Positions 1 to 13,200 of a stretch of DNA of 64,000 nt are shown in pieces. How positions within the stretch are numbered: position 1 is the stretch's first letter; every line of letters begins with the position of its first letter. This stretch comes from Schizochytrium sp. TIO01. Its lineage: Eukaryota; Sar; Bigyra; Thraustochytrida; Thraustochytriidae. The notes beneath the pieces were generated by a model. That model was not told where the DNA came from. It saw nothing but the letters and a program-made list of their open reading frames with translations, and searched no databases. A program made the translations under genes and the position numbers. The DNA lies in the NCBI GenBank assembly GCA_004764695.1, contig SMSO01000033.1, forward strand, positions 15,001 through 79,000. The letters are read 5' to 3'.

Positions 1-3000
1 TTCACAAGTCCAACAGAGTTGAACCCGTCCGCACACACCCTTCCTCGCGCCACCTCGAGAACTCACAAAACCGGCAACAGTTGGAACTTGTCAACTATTC
101 TGTTCTGTTCTGACGGTTTCCCGTTCAGTGGCCGCGTTGAATAAGGGCCCTCCGACACAGAAAATGTGAATGGATATTGCTCGTGTTCGCTTGTTTTGGA
201 GGTTTGAAAAGACCAAATGACTGGTGGCAAATTTTGAAATTTCCAAATATTTTTAACAGGAATTTCAATAAATTTAAAAAGTGGAAATTGCTGTGGGGAA
301 TTTCTTCCAAAAACTTGATCCGGTATTTTGGGGTCATGTTTGCTGCATGAACAGTTGAAGTACCTGTGATACTAAGACGAATAAGGACATAAGGATATTT
401 TCAATTTTTTTCTAGTCATAGCAACAAATAGAAGGTAAAGAAAAACTAGTCGATTTCGAACTACACGAAAGACAAACTCCTTCCTTGCACAGTATTGAAA
501 CTTACCAACCAATTATTCGCACGTTCACAGGGGTTTATCTAGAAGGACGTCTCAATCATAATCTCGTTCAGTCCAAGGCTGGTTGTCACAGCCTGCTTGT
601 GGCAGTTTGAAGATCTAAGAAAGCTCTGGCATCCTCACCTGCTGACCCAAGGTCATTACAACTACGTTAGAAAAGATAATTCTTACTGAGGTTCCCGTCC
701 TCTAGACCGTTTCAATACAAGTTTTCTAATGAATGCATTCGCCTTATACTCCATTTAAAAAAAAAAAAAAAAAAAAAAAACTCTTCCTTCTTTCAAGTTA
801 AAGATTTCTTTGACTATTCCATCTGAAAAGAAATGTTTAAAGAAATATCTTTCAATCGAAAATCCTTTAGAGTTAAAAAGCAGTCCTCTTATTGTGCACG
901 CTTAAGTGCAACAAGGATATTGCACACCTCTCCAAGAAGAAAAAGCTCCACAAGCAATCATGCCCAAAACACACACAAAATAATCAATCAGTCAAGTCTC
1001 ACCGGCGACATAAGCCAAGTCTTCTTAGCCACACATAGCTAACCTAACTGACTCACATGAGCTTAGTTTTCTCAAAGAGCTGCGACTGCGCTCCACGCAC
1101 GCAACCTCTTCGTTCACCGTTCTGAAGGCTAGCCTATCCTTCCGTGAATCCCTTCTCTCTTCTCTCCGATTGATTTCTAATCAACTAGGGAACGCGATAC
1201 TGATTAAACTAAAGAAGTAATAAGATAAGGCCTAGAATGAGTCGCGAAACGGTGCACTAAGAGTGAAAAGAGTCCAAGAAGAAAAATGGTTTCTAAGCCA
1301 TTCGGGTATTATTACTAAACATCCATAAAATATTTAAAGTGTATGGTCATAGTGAGAATACTGGAGAGTTTTGTGTGCAAGAGGAGCGTTAAGACCAGAT
1401 TAAGAAGAAAGGGCGCTCTGAATGTTAGTAATGAGACGTGGTTATGATTACTTAGAGGTAATGAGGGAAATGTCTGAGATGATAGTAGCTACTTAGTATT
1501 AAGACTTGGGTTGACTTGTTGAATGTGCTTGATAGATTTAAGTGTTTTTAGTCACTTGGGTATTTCGGGTCTGCTTGGCAGGTTTGCTTTGAAAACTCCT
1601 CTCTATGTTTGCGTTATTCCCTTCGCTCCTTGGTTGAGTGTCGTGCAGTGGTACACACGCTCATCGTGCCATCATGTCGCCATCAAGCCATGATGTCAAA
1701 TAGGTATACCTTCTCGCCTTGCAAAGTCATGTCATAAAGATGTATCTTTATCCCTTCTCAGTAGTTAAGAATTGAGAATAAGGTTAGAGGTTGATGCAAT
1801 TCTGTCCGTCTCTATCTTAGTATATATACTAATACAAGCTTGACATCGCAGTGGCAGAGCCCATTAGGATGATGTTATCCCAGTAGACACTAAATTAAAT
1901 AGAGCAAGAAAACCGAGACACCTGACGCTGTCATTGAGCCATAAATGTTCGGGTTTCTTGAGATCCAGTTGTGATCAGTGTTGGACGCTGTGAATTTTCA
2001 TATGAGTTTCATGCCGATTATGAGTGTTTCGTTCAGCTTCATTCGCGCGCAGATTATTGGTGTACGAATTTGTTCTTACGATTAAACAAAGTTAGTTCAT
2101 CTCGAAACTAGAAAGCAATGCTGCACTAATGACCCCATGGCTAATAATACTACAATCCCTTTGCTTTCAGATTGAATGTGCATAAATCAAAACAATTACT
2201 TTTGTTGTAAGAGTGTGAAGCAGACTACCATGTGGAGCCGTCCAAGTAATGGACGTCGCCAAAGGAAAGAAAGGAAGGACGGCAATGCATCATGCATCCA
2301 CAGTACGGCTCTGCTCTTTCAGACAATTAATACGACGTGAGTCCATCTCATGACACTATTGGGCCCCAGATGCTCGGTGGATTGAATACCGTACGCAGCC
2401 CTTGCATACTTACCCTCAATATAGGACGATGGAAGCTGAGGTAGAAAAGATATTGTTCGCTAAGTTTATCGAAAAAGTAATTAGATTAGACCAGAGACGA
2501 GGCATTAAAATGTACCAGACACTTTGTTAGGGATATTCCCATGATACTTTTGACTACACGAGCCTTTGCGTGATTACACGCTTCTTCTAGCTGGTTTTTA
2601 TTTGAACACGGTCTCTATCAGGGTATCTTCTCCAGTACACAAAACTTCAGGGTTTGATAACTATAGCTATTACATATGAACTTCTGCAATAGAGCGCACA
2701 GAGGTGGTCTGACAAGAGAACGAACTCTAGTAAGATGATCAATGAGGACTGATGAAGAGAAAAGAATATTTTTGAGTTTATTGAGCTTCCAGACGCAGAC
2801 AAGCTGAATACATAGATTTCGCATTGAAGGGCAAAGTTAATTTAGATTTGGGTAAGACACTTGGATAAAGATGGCTTTGGTAATAAATGAGGCCTGACGT
2901 ACCATTCTGTTTATAATCCACAACAACGCAAAACAACGCCATCCCTGTTGGAGAATGGACTCACATTCTCATTATCGATCATTTTGCAACAGGTTATTAG

Positions 3001-3050
3001 TTATTAAACCACATGTGTCATTAAATATTTTGACTAGCAGCTATAGAAAA
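1..3050. other. Gene-poor AT-rich region
   Basis: I see no convincing coding sequence here. Open frames are short, low-complexity and without recognisable motifs. The only obvious element is a homopolymer run of about 24 A at 757-780, followed by a pyrimidine-rich stretch. The poly-A could be a retroposon tail, but I found no matching element body or target-site duplication. Confidence 0.5.
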
Positions 3051-3074
3051 CAATGGTCAAGCTTCCCCATATAC

Positions 3075-3276
3075 GTTTATTGAAGTATAACAGCGAGGTA
3101 TGTACACTGGTTTGCATATATGAGAACACCCACGTAGGATGTACATAAGCCATGACCCTAAACCTAGACAATGAAGACCTTGTCAACAGTTCCTGAATGT
3201 TAATGCTAACTATTCTTTTCCTTCATCTCTCTACCTACTCTATCTCTTGGTGATTGCCTCACGCTAACTTGCAATA
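3075..3276. repeat. Dispersed repeat, inverted copy of 32891-33094
   Basis: About 200 bp here matches 32891-33094 in the opposite orientation, with scattered differences. The outer end starts near a sequence reading GAAGTATAACAGC, and the inner end reads CCTCACGCTAACTTGCAAT. The copies lie about 30 kb apart on either side of the LRR cluster. No terminal repeats or coding capacity were recognised, so the type of element is unknown. Confidence 0.6.
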
Positions 3277-3744
3277 ACGTTGTATCAGAAGTTGTTGAGT
3301 TTTCATAATTTGTCGCGCCTTCCCAAACTTGGAGAGGTCGCCACGAGTAAACTTTGTACTTAAAGAAGCTAAAGCTCGAGTAATACGAATAATGATAACC
3401 AAAAATTTCGGTTGAGGATCTGCTGAACTTGACAACAACAACTTCCAAACTCACATTCACAACTCCAGAATACGTATGAAAAATTATGCACTCATAAGGC
3501 ATTATTTAACGTTAGGTTATATATATATTTTTTTTATTTTTTTTTCATGCGATGACTCTCAAGCACCTTTTTCTGAATGCAACCTACTGTGAAGTTTTGA
3601 GCATTGCGGCAATTTTTCACTTCACATCTAGAAAATCACATATTGCCACATGCACGTTCACTTACTGTGTCTTGTTCTCCAGCGTCCTCCAAAATATTGT
3701 CTATGACTCTTGCAGCGTTTATTTTATTTGCTCCTTAAATTGTT

Positions 3745-3945
3745 GTTGAAGTAATATACAGCTACTGCCTAACCTAACCTAACCAAGCTCTCCTGTCCAC
3801 ATATTCATCCCTGCCTGTATGCAGACCCGAAACCCCGATAACTCATATTTCATCCTCTTTCTCTTACTCCTGAGTTCGTCATCCTTGTCAGACTACCTCT
3901 CCACGCTTCACAGCACAAAATTCTCTGCAATAATTATCAATCTTA
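3745..3945 (+). repeat. Dispersed repeat family R1, copy 1
   Basis: This segment begins with GTAATATACAGCTACTGCCTAA and includes three CCTAA units, reading TTAGG on the other strand. It recurs inverted at about 23455-23665 and directly but more diverged at about 31580-31770. The copies share the start, the CTGTCCA segment and the ACTACCTCT segment. Function and class are unknown; a short non-autonomous element is possible. Confidence 0.55.
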
Positions 3946-4125
3946 GTATTCAATGAAAATGTTTCCATCACCTACACGCTCTATATCATGATAATTAATA
4001 TTTTCTAGCACATTCATAATCCTATTAATCTATAAAATAGTAATATCCTTCACATTGTACTATATACAAGCAATACTACATACAAGCAACAAGGTTTAAC
4101 AAAAACTAAAATATTAAAACTTCTT

Positions 4126-7100
4126 TTATTTCAATATATAAGGGCCTAGACACCCCAATGTTGCACGAAAGGCAACGTTTGCAGCTTCCAGCAAATCAAG
4201 CTCTACTTTCTGCGCAGCAATATAGTCCTCTTTTGAACTCAGCATACCAGACCTGTTCGCAAGCCGACCTTGGGCAATAAGACTATGCTGCACTGAAAAC
4301 GGCAGAGAAAGTGCATCGTTTACAACATGTATACAACGAAGCTCACAAGATATCTGTATAAGACTTGTCCTTCTTGTCTTTGCAGAACAAATTTGCTCAT
4401 TCAATTCGAGCTCCTCACACATTTCATCCGTGAACTGGTCCATCCTAGAAATCAGTAAAAACCAAATAACATCAACTCCGTTCGTTAGCTAACAATTTCA
4501 CGTCATCAAAAGGCACCCACAGTACTGCCGGTACAGTTTCATTTAATCTTTGATGTTATCATGCTCTCTGTTAGATCCACACTCAACCAAACAAACAATT
4601 CCACAACAAACTTGCAATGGCGCGAAGAAAAACATCGGCAAAACAGCACACTAGACAACCCACCACGCAACCAACCAACCAAGTCTCATGCACAAACAAG
4701 TCCACGAGCTACTGCTTAGACAACTTACGATAGTGATGTCAGCGACCGGTTCTCTTTCAGCGCCGCACCCACTGCCTTGGCGCCCTCGTCGTTGATATCG
4801 TTGCCATAAAGACTGTTGATTGATTCAATGATGGCAAGCAATACATTACACGTTACATATTACAATAGATGCACGCATGCATGCATGGACGTGAGTGATC
4901 TAGGTTGGCTCTCAGCATTTATCTTTGTTGTGTTGTCATTTTGCTCTTTGTTCGATGGATGTATACTCACTCAAACAGACAACACATCCATCCATCAAAC
5001 AAACAAGCGATTGCATAAACTTGCAAAACAACACCGACCCACCCACCAAACAACAAATCAAGCATCATGTACAAACAAGTCCACGAGCTGCGGTGTTGCG
5101 TAGACAACTTACTATAGCGTTGTCAGCGACCGGTTCTCTTTCAGCGCCGCAGCCACCGCCTTGGCGCCCTCGTCGCCGATATTGTTGTCAGAAAGACTGT
5201 CGATTTGATTGAAGGATGGCAAGCAATACATTACACGTTACATATTACAATAGATGCACGCATGCATGCATGGACGTGAGTGATCTAGGTTAGCTTTCAG
5301 CATTTATCTTTGTTGTGTTGTCATTTTGCTCTTTGTTCGATGGATGTATACTCACTCAAACAGACAACTCATCCATCCATCAAACAAACAAGCGATTGCA
5401 TAAACTTGCAGAACAACACCGACCCACCCACCAAACAACAAACCAAGCATCATGTAGAAACAAGTCCACGAGCTGCGCTGTTGCGTAGACAACTTACTAT
5501 AGTGATGTCAGCGACCGGTTCTCTTTCAGCGCCGCACCCACTGCCTTGGCGCCCTCGTCGCCGATATCGTTGCCCGAAAGACTGTCGATTTGATTGAAGG
5601 ATGGCAAGCAATACATTACACGTTGCATATTACAATAGATGCACACATACATGCGTGGACGTGAGTGATCTAGGTTGACTTTCAGCATTTATCTTTGTTG
5701 TGTTGTCATTTTGCTCTTTGTTCGATGGATGTATACTCACTCAAACAGACAACGTGTCCATCCATCAAACAAACAAGCGATTGCATAAACTTGCAAAGCA
5801 ACACCGACCCACCCACCAAACAACAAACTAAGCATCATGTACAAACAAGTCCACGAGCTGCGGTGTTGCGTAGACAACTTACTCAAGTGATGTCAGCGAC
5901 CGGTTCTCTTTCAGCGCCGCAGCCACCGCCTTGGCGCCCTCGTCGCTGATATTGTTCGCAGGAAGACTGTCGATTTGATTGAAGGATGGCAAGCAATACA
6001 TTACACGTTGCATATTACAATAGATGCACGCATGCATGCATGGACGTGAGTGATCTAGGTTAGCTTTCAGCATTTATCTTTGTTGTGTTGTCATTTTGCT
6101 CTTTGTTCGATGGATGTATACTCACTCAAACAGACAACTCATTCATCCATCAAACAAACAAGCGATTGCATAAACTTGCAAAACAACACCGACCCACCCA
6201 CCAAACAACAAACCAAGCATCATGTACAAACAAGTCCACGAGCTGCGGTGTTGCGTAGACAACTTACTATAGCGTTGTCAGCGACCGGTTCTCTTTCAGC
6301 GCCGCAGCCACTGCCTTGGCGCCCTCTGAGCCGATCTGGTTGCGTTCAAGACTGTCGATTTGATTGAATGATGGCAAGCAATACATTACATGTTACATAT
6401 TACAATAGATGCACGCATGCATGCATGGACGTGAGTGATCTAGGTTGACATTCAGCATTTATCTTTGTTGTGTTGTCATTTTGCTCTTTGTTCGATGGAT
6501 GTATACTCACTCAAACAGACAACCCATCCATCCATCAAACAAACAAGAGATTGCATAAACTTGCAAAACAACACCGACCCACCCACCAAACAACAAACCA
6601 AGCATCATGTACAAACAAGTCCACGAGCTGCGGTGTTGCGTAGACAACTTACTTGAGTGATGTCAGCGACCGGTTCTCTTTCAGCGCCGCAGCCACTGCC
6701 TTGGCGCCCTCGTCGCCGATATTGTTGTCAGAAAGACTGTCGATTTAATTGAAGGATGGCAAGCAATACATTACACGTTGCATATTACAATAGATGCAAT
6801 AGATGCAATAGATGCATGCATGCATGCATGGACGTGAGTGATCTAGGTTGGCTTTCAGGATTTCATCTTTGTTGTGTTGTCATTTTGCTCTTTGTTCGAT
6901 GGATGTAGACTCAGTCAAACAGACAACCCATCCATCCATCAAACAAACAAGCGATTGCATAAACTTGCAAAACAACACCGACCCACCCACCAAACAACAA
7001 ACCAAGCATCATGTACAAACAAGTCCACGAGCTGCGCTGTTGCGTAGACAACTTACGATAGTGATGTCAGCGACCGGTTCTCTTTCAGCGCCGCACCCAC

Positions 7101-8201
7101 TGCCTTGACGCCCTCTGAGCCGATCTTGTTAAAATCAAGACTGTCGATTTGATTGAATGATGGCAAGCAATACATTACACGTTGCATATTACAATAGATG
7201 CAATAGATGCAATAGATGCATGCATGCATGCATGCATGGACGTGAGTGATCTAGGTTGGCTTTCAGGATTTATCTTTGTTGTGTTGTCATTATGCTCTTT
7301 GTTCGATGGATATATACTCACTCAAACAGACAACTCATCCATCCATCAAACAAACAAGAGATTGCATAAACTTGCAAAACAACACCGACCCACCCACCAA
7401 ACAACAAACCAAGCATCATGTACAAACAAGTCCACGAGCTGCGGTGTTGCGTAGACAACTTACTATAGTGATGTGAGCGACCGGTTCTCTTTCAGCGCCG
7501 CAGCCAATGCCTTGGCGCCATCTTCGCCGATATTGGTGTATCTAAGACTGTCGATTTGATTGAATGATGGCAAGCAATACGTTACACATGATACATTACA
7601 TTAGATACACGCATGCATGCATAGACGTGAGTGATCTAGGTTGGCTTTCAGGATTTCACCTTTGTTGTGTTGTCATTTTGCTCTTTGTTCGATGGATGTA
7701 TACTCACTCAAAAAGATAACTTATCCATCCATCAAACAAACAAGCGATTGCATAAACTTGCAAAACAACACCAACCCACCCACCAAACAACAAACCAAGC
7801 ATCATGTACAAACAAGTTCACGAGCTGCGATGTTGCGTAGACAACTTACTTGAGTGATGTCAGCGACCGGTTCTCTTTCAGCGCCGCAGCCACTGCCTTG
7901 GCGCCCTCGTCGCCGATATCGTTGCCTCCAAGACTGTCGATTTGATTGAATGATGGCAAGCAATACATTACACGTTACATATTACAATAGATGCACGCAT
8001 GCATGCATGGACGTGAGTGATCTAGGTTGGCTCTCAGCATTTATCTTTGTTGTGTTGTCATTTTGCTCTTTGTTCGATGGATGCATACTCACTCAAACAG
8101 ATAACTTATCCATTCATCCATCCATATATCCATCAAACAAACAAACAAACCAGCCATTGCACAAACTTGCAAAACAATAACAACAAAAGGAACACCGTGC
8201 A

Positions 8202-8297
<96 letters not shown>

Positions 8298-8374
8298 GTG
8301 TTAACTTACTCTAAAATTGTAGCACCATTCTGAAGCTGTTCAAGGGCAGCGACAACACTTGGGTGGTCCGACAT
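4126..8374 (-). CDS. Gene A: LRR-only protein, 11 exons, 379 aa (reconstructed)
   Basis: The reconstruction on the minus strand is 8374-8310, then nine 84-nt LRR exons (7933-7850, 7547-7464, 7140-7057, 6736-6653, 6351-6268, 5966-5883, 5581-5498, 5196-5113, 4812-4729), then 4444-4126. All introns are phase 2 with donor GTAAG, and the total of 1140 nt is an exact multiple of three. The start exon reads MSDHPSVVAALEQL and is nearly identical to that of gene B, which fixes the ATG. Residues 22-273 are 28-residue LRRs of the ribonuclease-inhibitor/NLR type (L-x-x-N-x-I-G-D/S-E-G-A-K-A). The last exon adds about 106 residues with no domain I recognise (begins SMDQFTDEM). No signal peptide, membrane segment, GTPase, kinase or TIR domain is visible. 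It may be a receptor lacking a signalling domain, a decoy or a partner of gene B. Exon structure is inferred from splice consensus and needs transcripts. Confidence 0.75.
4729..8374 (-). repeat. Tandem exon-intron array of gene A (nine LRR units)
   Basis: Nine direct units have exon-to-exon spacing of 384, 385, 385, 385, 385, 404, 407 and 386 bp. Each holds one 84-nt LRR exon and about 300 bp of intron that is nearly identical between units. Length differences come mostly from short tandem repeats (GATGCAATA, CATC, AAAC) in the introns. Every intron carries a GCATGCATGCATG-type palindromic tract. The intron sequence is shared with the array of gene B, so the two arrays have a common origin and may still exchange sequence. 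Confidence 0.9.
8198..8297. repeat. (CAAG)n microsatellite in intron 1 of gene A
   Basis: About 25 CAAG units with one interruption lie in the first intron, just downstream of the start exon in transcript terms. The equivalent intron of gene B has a shorter, more interrupted CAAG/CAAA tract at about 30868-30935. The tract therefore predates the duplication and has changed length since. Confidence 0.9.
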
Positions 8375-8660
8375 CGCAGCAAGTAAAGATCTATACCTGA
8401 ACCAGCGTACGCGTGCTTGTATCCCTTCAGCTAAGCTCGTGGCGCAGCCCCAGTCGTTGCAGAAGGTTTCGAACCTGCTGGACGTAAAGCTGCAAGTCGA
8501 TGACAGAGGTGCGCCCATGGTCTGACTTACTGAGTTACTATGGTTCTCCTTAAGAAGGAGATACTCTTTAGTGCTCTCGAAGTAAAAGGATATTTACTAG
8601 TTTGAACTTAACCTTACCTACTAAGCCTCGCCTTTCTTTCTCGCTCTTTCAAGACTATTA
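8375..8660 (-). promoter_or_regulatory. Upstream region shared by genes A and B
   Basis: The roughly 280 bp upstream of the gene A start codon aligns with 31031-31310 upstream of gene B. The best-conserved block is AGCTAAGCTCGTGGCGCAGC and its continuation. The reading frame is not kept between copies, although in gene A it happens to stay open for a further 48 codons. I therefore read it as 5' untranslated or promoter sequence rather than coding. No core promoter motif was identified. Confidence 0.5.
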
Positions 8661-8837
8661 CTATTTCGTAAAGCCTACTACTGGAATATCTTCTCCAGTG
8701 ATATTGCTCCAGAGGTTCTAGCAGTACTACCCCTTCGTACTACCTACTATGAACTAGATAGTCATAGAAAGTAAGAAGTAAACAAAAAAACAACCCATTG
8801 AGTACTATGCATATATAGAGTATGCACCCACACCTCA

Positions 8838-8897
8838 GCACATTCGATCATACCACGCGGGTAACACCTCATCTCATTCGCACTGAGAAGTAAAGTC
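8838..8897. repeat. Short dispersed repeat, copies at 21062-21118 and 31481-31545
   Basis: A 57-60 bp block containing CATTCGATCATACCACGCGG and ending near GCACTGAGAAGTAAAGT is almost identical at 21062-21118. A diverged version lies at 31481-31545. Two of the three copies lie upstream of LRR genes A and B. The third adjoins the repeat-rich area at 21.1-22.0 kb. Confidence 0.65.
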
Positions 8898-10090
8898 GCG
8901 TAGGGCCGGGTCAGTAGTATGATAGGGGACTGCATGCGAAGCCCCGGTGTTGAATGTTTTTTTCTCCTTTTATTTTTTACCCTAGCACTACAAGAAAGCA
9001 ACTCCACGGTTAATATCACAATATTATTAAAGATTAATTTCATGAAAATAAACCTGCCCGAAGAGGATCAAAAGCACTATTTTAAAAAAGTCAATTAGGC
9101 ATCTCTACTCTCGGTCAAAGATTCTCCTCTTTTTGAAACTTTCCTTCGCTTCTTTCTGGCACACCTTTGGTCGCAGCCGCCAGTAGCTCCGATCTTTGAA
9201 AGCGCCTCTCTGCTTTCTTCATGTTAAAGCCGTGAAGCAACTCAACACATCTTTGAAATCCGAAAATTGTCGAGTTGCTCTCCATTCTCTCCCAAGCTTT
9301 CCCGATCTCAAGATAATCTATCATAGATCGCATCACAAACCTATTACTATCTGATAGACAAAAACCTACTCCCGACAAGCAATTTATTTCTTGTATGACA
9401 CGGTTACGAGTTTTCGTCGCTTCAAGACCTCACCAAAAACAACGAAAAGACTACAAGTTTTTGGCTCTTCTGTCAAATTGACCCCGATACAAGGACCTCT
9501 TCTTGCCTACTACTCGTTACACAAAACGCCATGACAATCGAAACTCGACCTCCTTTTGCTCAACAAAACCCTACCCAATGCTATATATTATCAAACCAAA
9601 ACAATAGCACCCATACACGATCACAAATGGATAGGGACCTTCCTACCACGTTCTGCATTGTGTGTGACTTGATAGAAGCACAACGCCTCCTCGTCTTTCT
9701 TCAAGAGCAGAATCCATTTTCACACCTTGCGCTCTCAGGAAAAAATTGACTCAACGGACCTTCGAAAACACTAGCAGCGCTTAACCTACGTATACAACCA
9801 ACTATCACACCCAGCAACCTACTACTCTTGCCAAAGCCAGCCATCCTCGCAAACCCGCAACACGAGGCAGCGCGCACGCACGAGACCCACGCCCCCGCGA
9901 CCTCTCGCGCGCCACACCCCTCCACGCGTTCGTTTCTCGTGGGCGAGGCTTGGTCTGCAGAAGCACTTGCGAGGCATCGCGAGGAGTCCGCCCGTTCCTC
10001 CTCCCTTGCTGCGAAGAAGAAGAAGTTGGAGAAGAAGAAGAGAGAGCAGAAGTCTCCGTTCCTCATCAGCAGCGCGAGCAAAGACTCAAA

Positions 10091-10126
<36 letters not shown>

Positions 10127-10221
10127 GAGCGCCAAAGCAAAGCGAAGACAAAGACAAGCAAAGTCAATCAACGCGATTGATCAATCCATCCATCAAAGGT
10201 GACACTCACTGCTGCAATACG
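8898..10221. other. Intergenic region between divergent genes A and C
   Basis: This interval separates the start codons of genes A (minus) and C (plus). There is a GC-richer stretch at about 9830-10080 and a CT dinucleotide tract at about 10094-10123, just upstream of the gene C start, probably 5' untranslated DNA. Short open frames exist on both strands but none has recognisable motifs. A shared control region for both genes is possible but not shown. Confidence 0.4.
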
Positions 10222-13200
10222 ATGACCAAAGCAGAGAGTATTGGGGACATCACAAAACATACGACGGAGATTCGGTAAGTGCACCATGCAGAAGGAGGGA
10301 GACAGAAGAAGGAGGCATCGCGTCGTCGATGTGTTGTAGTAGTCAGCTTTGTAGAAGAAGAACAGTTTTGAACTAGTCATATACTTACTCTCACTTGTTC
10401 ACCAACAAATAAACAAACAAACAAACACAGCCTTCGAGGCAAAATTCTTTTTCGAACAGGAATTGGCTCAGAGGTCGCAAAGCCACTCGCAAGAAAACTC
10501 GAGGGATGTAAGAACCTTAAGATATTGGAGTACGTTTGTGGATCATCCACGGAAAGCTATATAATAATAGGTAGTACTGCGGTTCCTCTTTTTCTTTCTT
10601 TCTTTCTTTTGAGTGCTTGGTGTTTGTAGTACTGCTGGTACACTACCTAAGTAGTTTACGTAGTTGGGTACGCAAAGAAAGGCAAAGAAGTCTTTCCTTT
10701 TTTACAAAGAGAAGAAGGAAACCTATATAATTTGATAGGCAGCAGCAGCAGCAGCAGAAGAAGAAGAGCTGATTGCTTTGTATTGTGAGGAAAAACAAAA
10801 CAAACCAGGATCAACTGACTGGACCTGTCTTTCCTGACAACGAATGAACAAAACAAACTTATTCATTTATACTCACAGTCTTAGGGAGAACAAGATTGGC
10901 TCGGAGGGCGCAAAGGCCGTCGCAAAGGCACTCGAGGGATGCAAGAACCTTCAAACTTTAGTGTACGTTTGTGGAATCATCCACGAGGGAAAGCTATCGT
11001 AATAGTCAGGACCAAGCTCTTTCTTTCTTTCTTTTTAGTGCTTGGTGTTTGTAGTACTGCTGGTACACTACCTAAGCAGTTTACGTAGTTGGGTACGCAA
11101 AGAAAGGCAAAGAAGTCTTTTCTTTTTTACAAAGAGAAGAAGGAAATCTATATAATTTGATAGGCAACAGCAACAGCAGAACAAAAGCTGATTGCTTTTT
11201 ATTGTGAGGAAAAACAAAACAAAACAGGATCAACTGACTGGACCTGTCTTTCCTGACAACGAATGAACAAAACAAACTTATTCATTTATACTCACAGTCT
11301 TCCGTGGAACCACATTGGCTCGGAGGGCGCAAAGGCCGTCGCAAAGGCACTCGAGGGATGCAAGAACCTTCAAACTTTACAGTACGTTTGTGGAATCATC
11401 CACGAGGGAAAGCTATCGTAATAGTCAGGACCAAGCTTTTTCTTTCTTTCTTTTTAGTGCTTGGTGTTTGTAGTACTGCTGGTACACTACCTAAAGTAGT
11501 TTACGTAGTTGGGTACGCAAAGAAAGGCAAAGAAGTCTTTTCTTTTTTACACAGAGAAGAAGGAAAACTATAGAAGTTGATAGGCAGCAGCAGCAGCAAA
11601 AGAAGAAGAAGAGCTGATTGCTTTTTATTGTGAAAAAAAAAAAAAAAAAACAGGATCAACTGACTGGACCTGTCTTTCCTGACAACGAATGAACAAAACA
11701 AACTTATTCATTTATACTCACAGTCTTTACAGGAACAACATTGGCTCGGAGGGCGTAAAGGCCGTCGCAAAGGCACTCGAGGGATGCAAGAACCTTCAAA
11801 CTTTAAAGTACGTTTGTGGAATCATCCACGAGGGAAAGCTATCGTAATAGTCAGGACCAAGCTTTTTCTTTCTTTCTTTTTAGTGCTTGGTGTTTGTAGT
11901 ACTGCTGGTACACTACCTAAGTAGTTTACGTAGTTGGGTACGCAAAGAAAGGCAAAGAAGTCTTTTCTTTTTTACACAGAGAAGAAGGAAAACTATATAA
12001 GTTGATAGGCAGCAGCAGCGCAGCAGAAGAAGAGGTGATTGCTTTTTATGGTGAGGAAAAACAAAACAAAACAGGATCAACTGACTGGACCTGTCTTTCC
12101 TGACAACGAATGAACAAAACAAACTTATTCATTTATACTCACAGTCTTGGTTGGAACAAGATTGGCTCGGAGGGCGCAAAGGCCGTCGCAAAGGCACTCG
12201 AGGGATGCAAGAACCTTCAAACTTTAGAGTACGTTTGTGGAATCATCCACGAGGGAAAGCTATCGTAATAGTCAGGACCAAGCTTTTTCTTTCTTTCTTT
12301 CTAGTGCTTGGTGTTTGTAGTACTGCTGGTACACTACCTAAGTAGTTTACGTAGTTGGGTACGCAAAGAAAGGCAAAGAAGTCTTTTCTTTTTTACAAAG
12401 AGAAGAAGGAAATCTATATAATTTGATAGGCAGCAGCAGCAGCAGAAGAAGAAGAAGAGGTGATTGCTTTTTATGGTGAGGAAAAACAAAACAAAACAGG
12501 ATCAACTGACTGGACCTGTCTTTCCTGACAACGAATGAACAAAACAAACTTATTCATTTATACTCACAGTCTTTCTCAAAATAACATTGGCTCAGAGGGC
12601 GCAAAGGCCGTCGCAAAGGCACTCGAGGGATGCAAGAACCTGACTGAACTTGGGTACGTTTGTGGAATCATCCACGAGGGAAAGCTATCGTAATAGTCAG
12701 GACCAAGCTTTTTCTTTCTTTCTTTTTAGTGCTTGGTGTTTGTAGTACTGCTGGTACACTACCTACGTAGTTTACGTAGTTGGGTACGCAAAGAAAGGCA
12801 AAAGAAGTCTTTTCTTTTTTACAAAGAGAAGAAGGAAGTGCAAAAGAAAATGTATATAATTTGATAGGCAGCAGCAGCAGAAGAAGAAGTGATTGCTTTT
12901 TATTGTGAGGAAAAACAACACAAAACAAGATCAACTGACTGGACCTGTCTTTCCTGACAACGAATGAACAAAACAAACTTATTCATTTATACTCACAGTC
13001 TTCAGTTTAACAGGCTTGGCTCGGAGGGCGCAAAGGCCGTCGCAAAGGCACTCGAGGGATGCAAGAACCTGACTCAACTTGGGTACGTTTGTGGAATCAT
13101 CCACGAGGGAAAGCTATCGTAATAGTCAGGACCAAGCTTTTTCTTTCTTTCTTTTTAGTGCTTGGTGTTTATAGTACTGCTGGTACACTATGTACGTAGT

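Noticed and set aside
4816-8304. Repeated plus-strand open frames of 60-105 codons in the A/B arrays (for example at 4816, 5310, 7182), suggesting a family of small proteins
   Set aside because: They are antisense to the introns and LRR exons of minus-strand genes A and B and recur only because the DNA is tandemly repeated. Their ends are not conserved and they lack independent signals.
8375-8518. N-terminal extension of gene A in the same frame up to 8518
   Set aside because: The homologous upstream DNA of gene B is out of frame with its start codon, so the extension is not conserved. MSDHP is the shared start.
9967-10221. N-terminal extension of gene C from an in-frame ATG at 9967
   Set aside because: The extension passes through a CT dinucleotide tract and Arg/Ser low complexity. 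The frame would depend on microsatellite length. It cannot be excluded without RNA.
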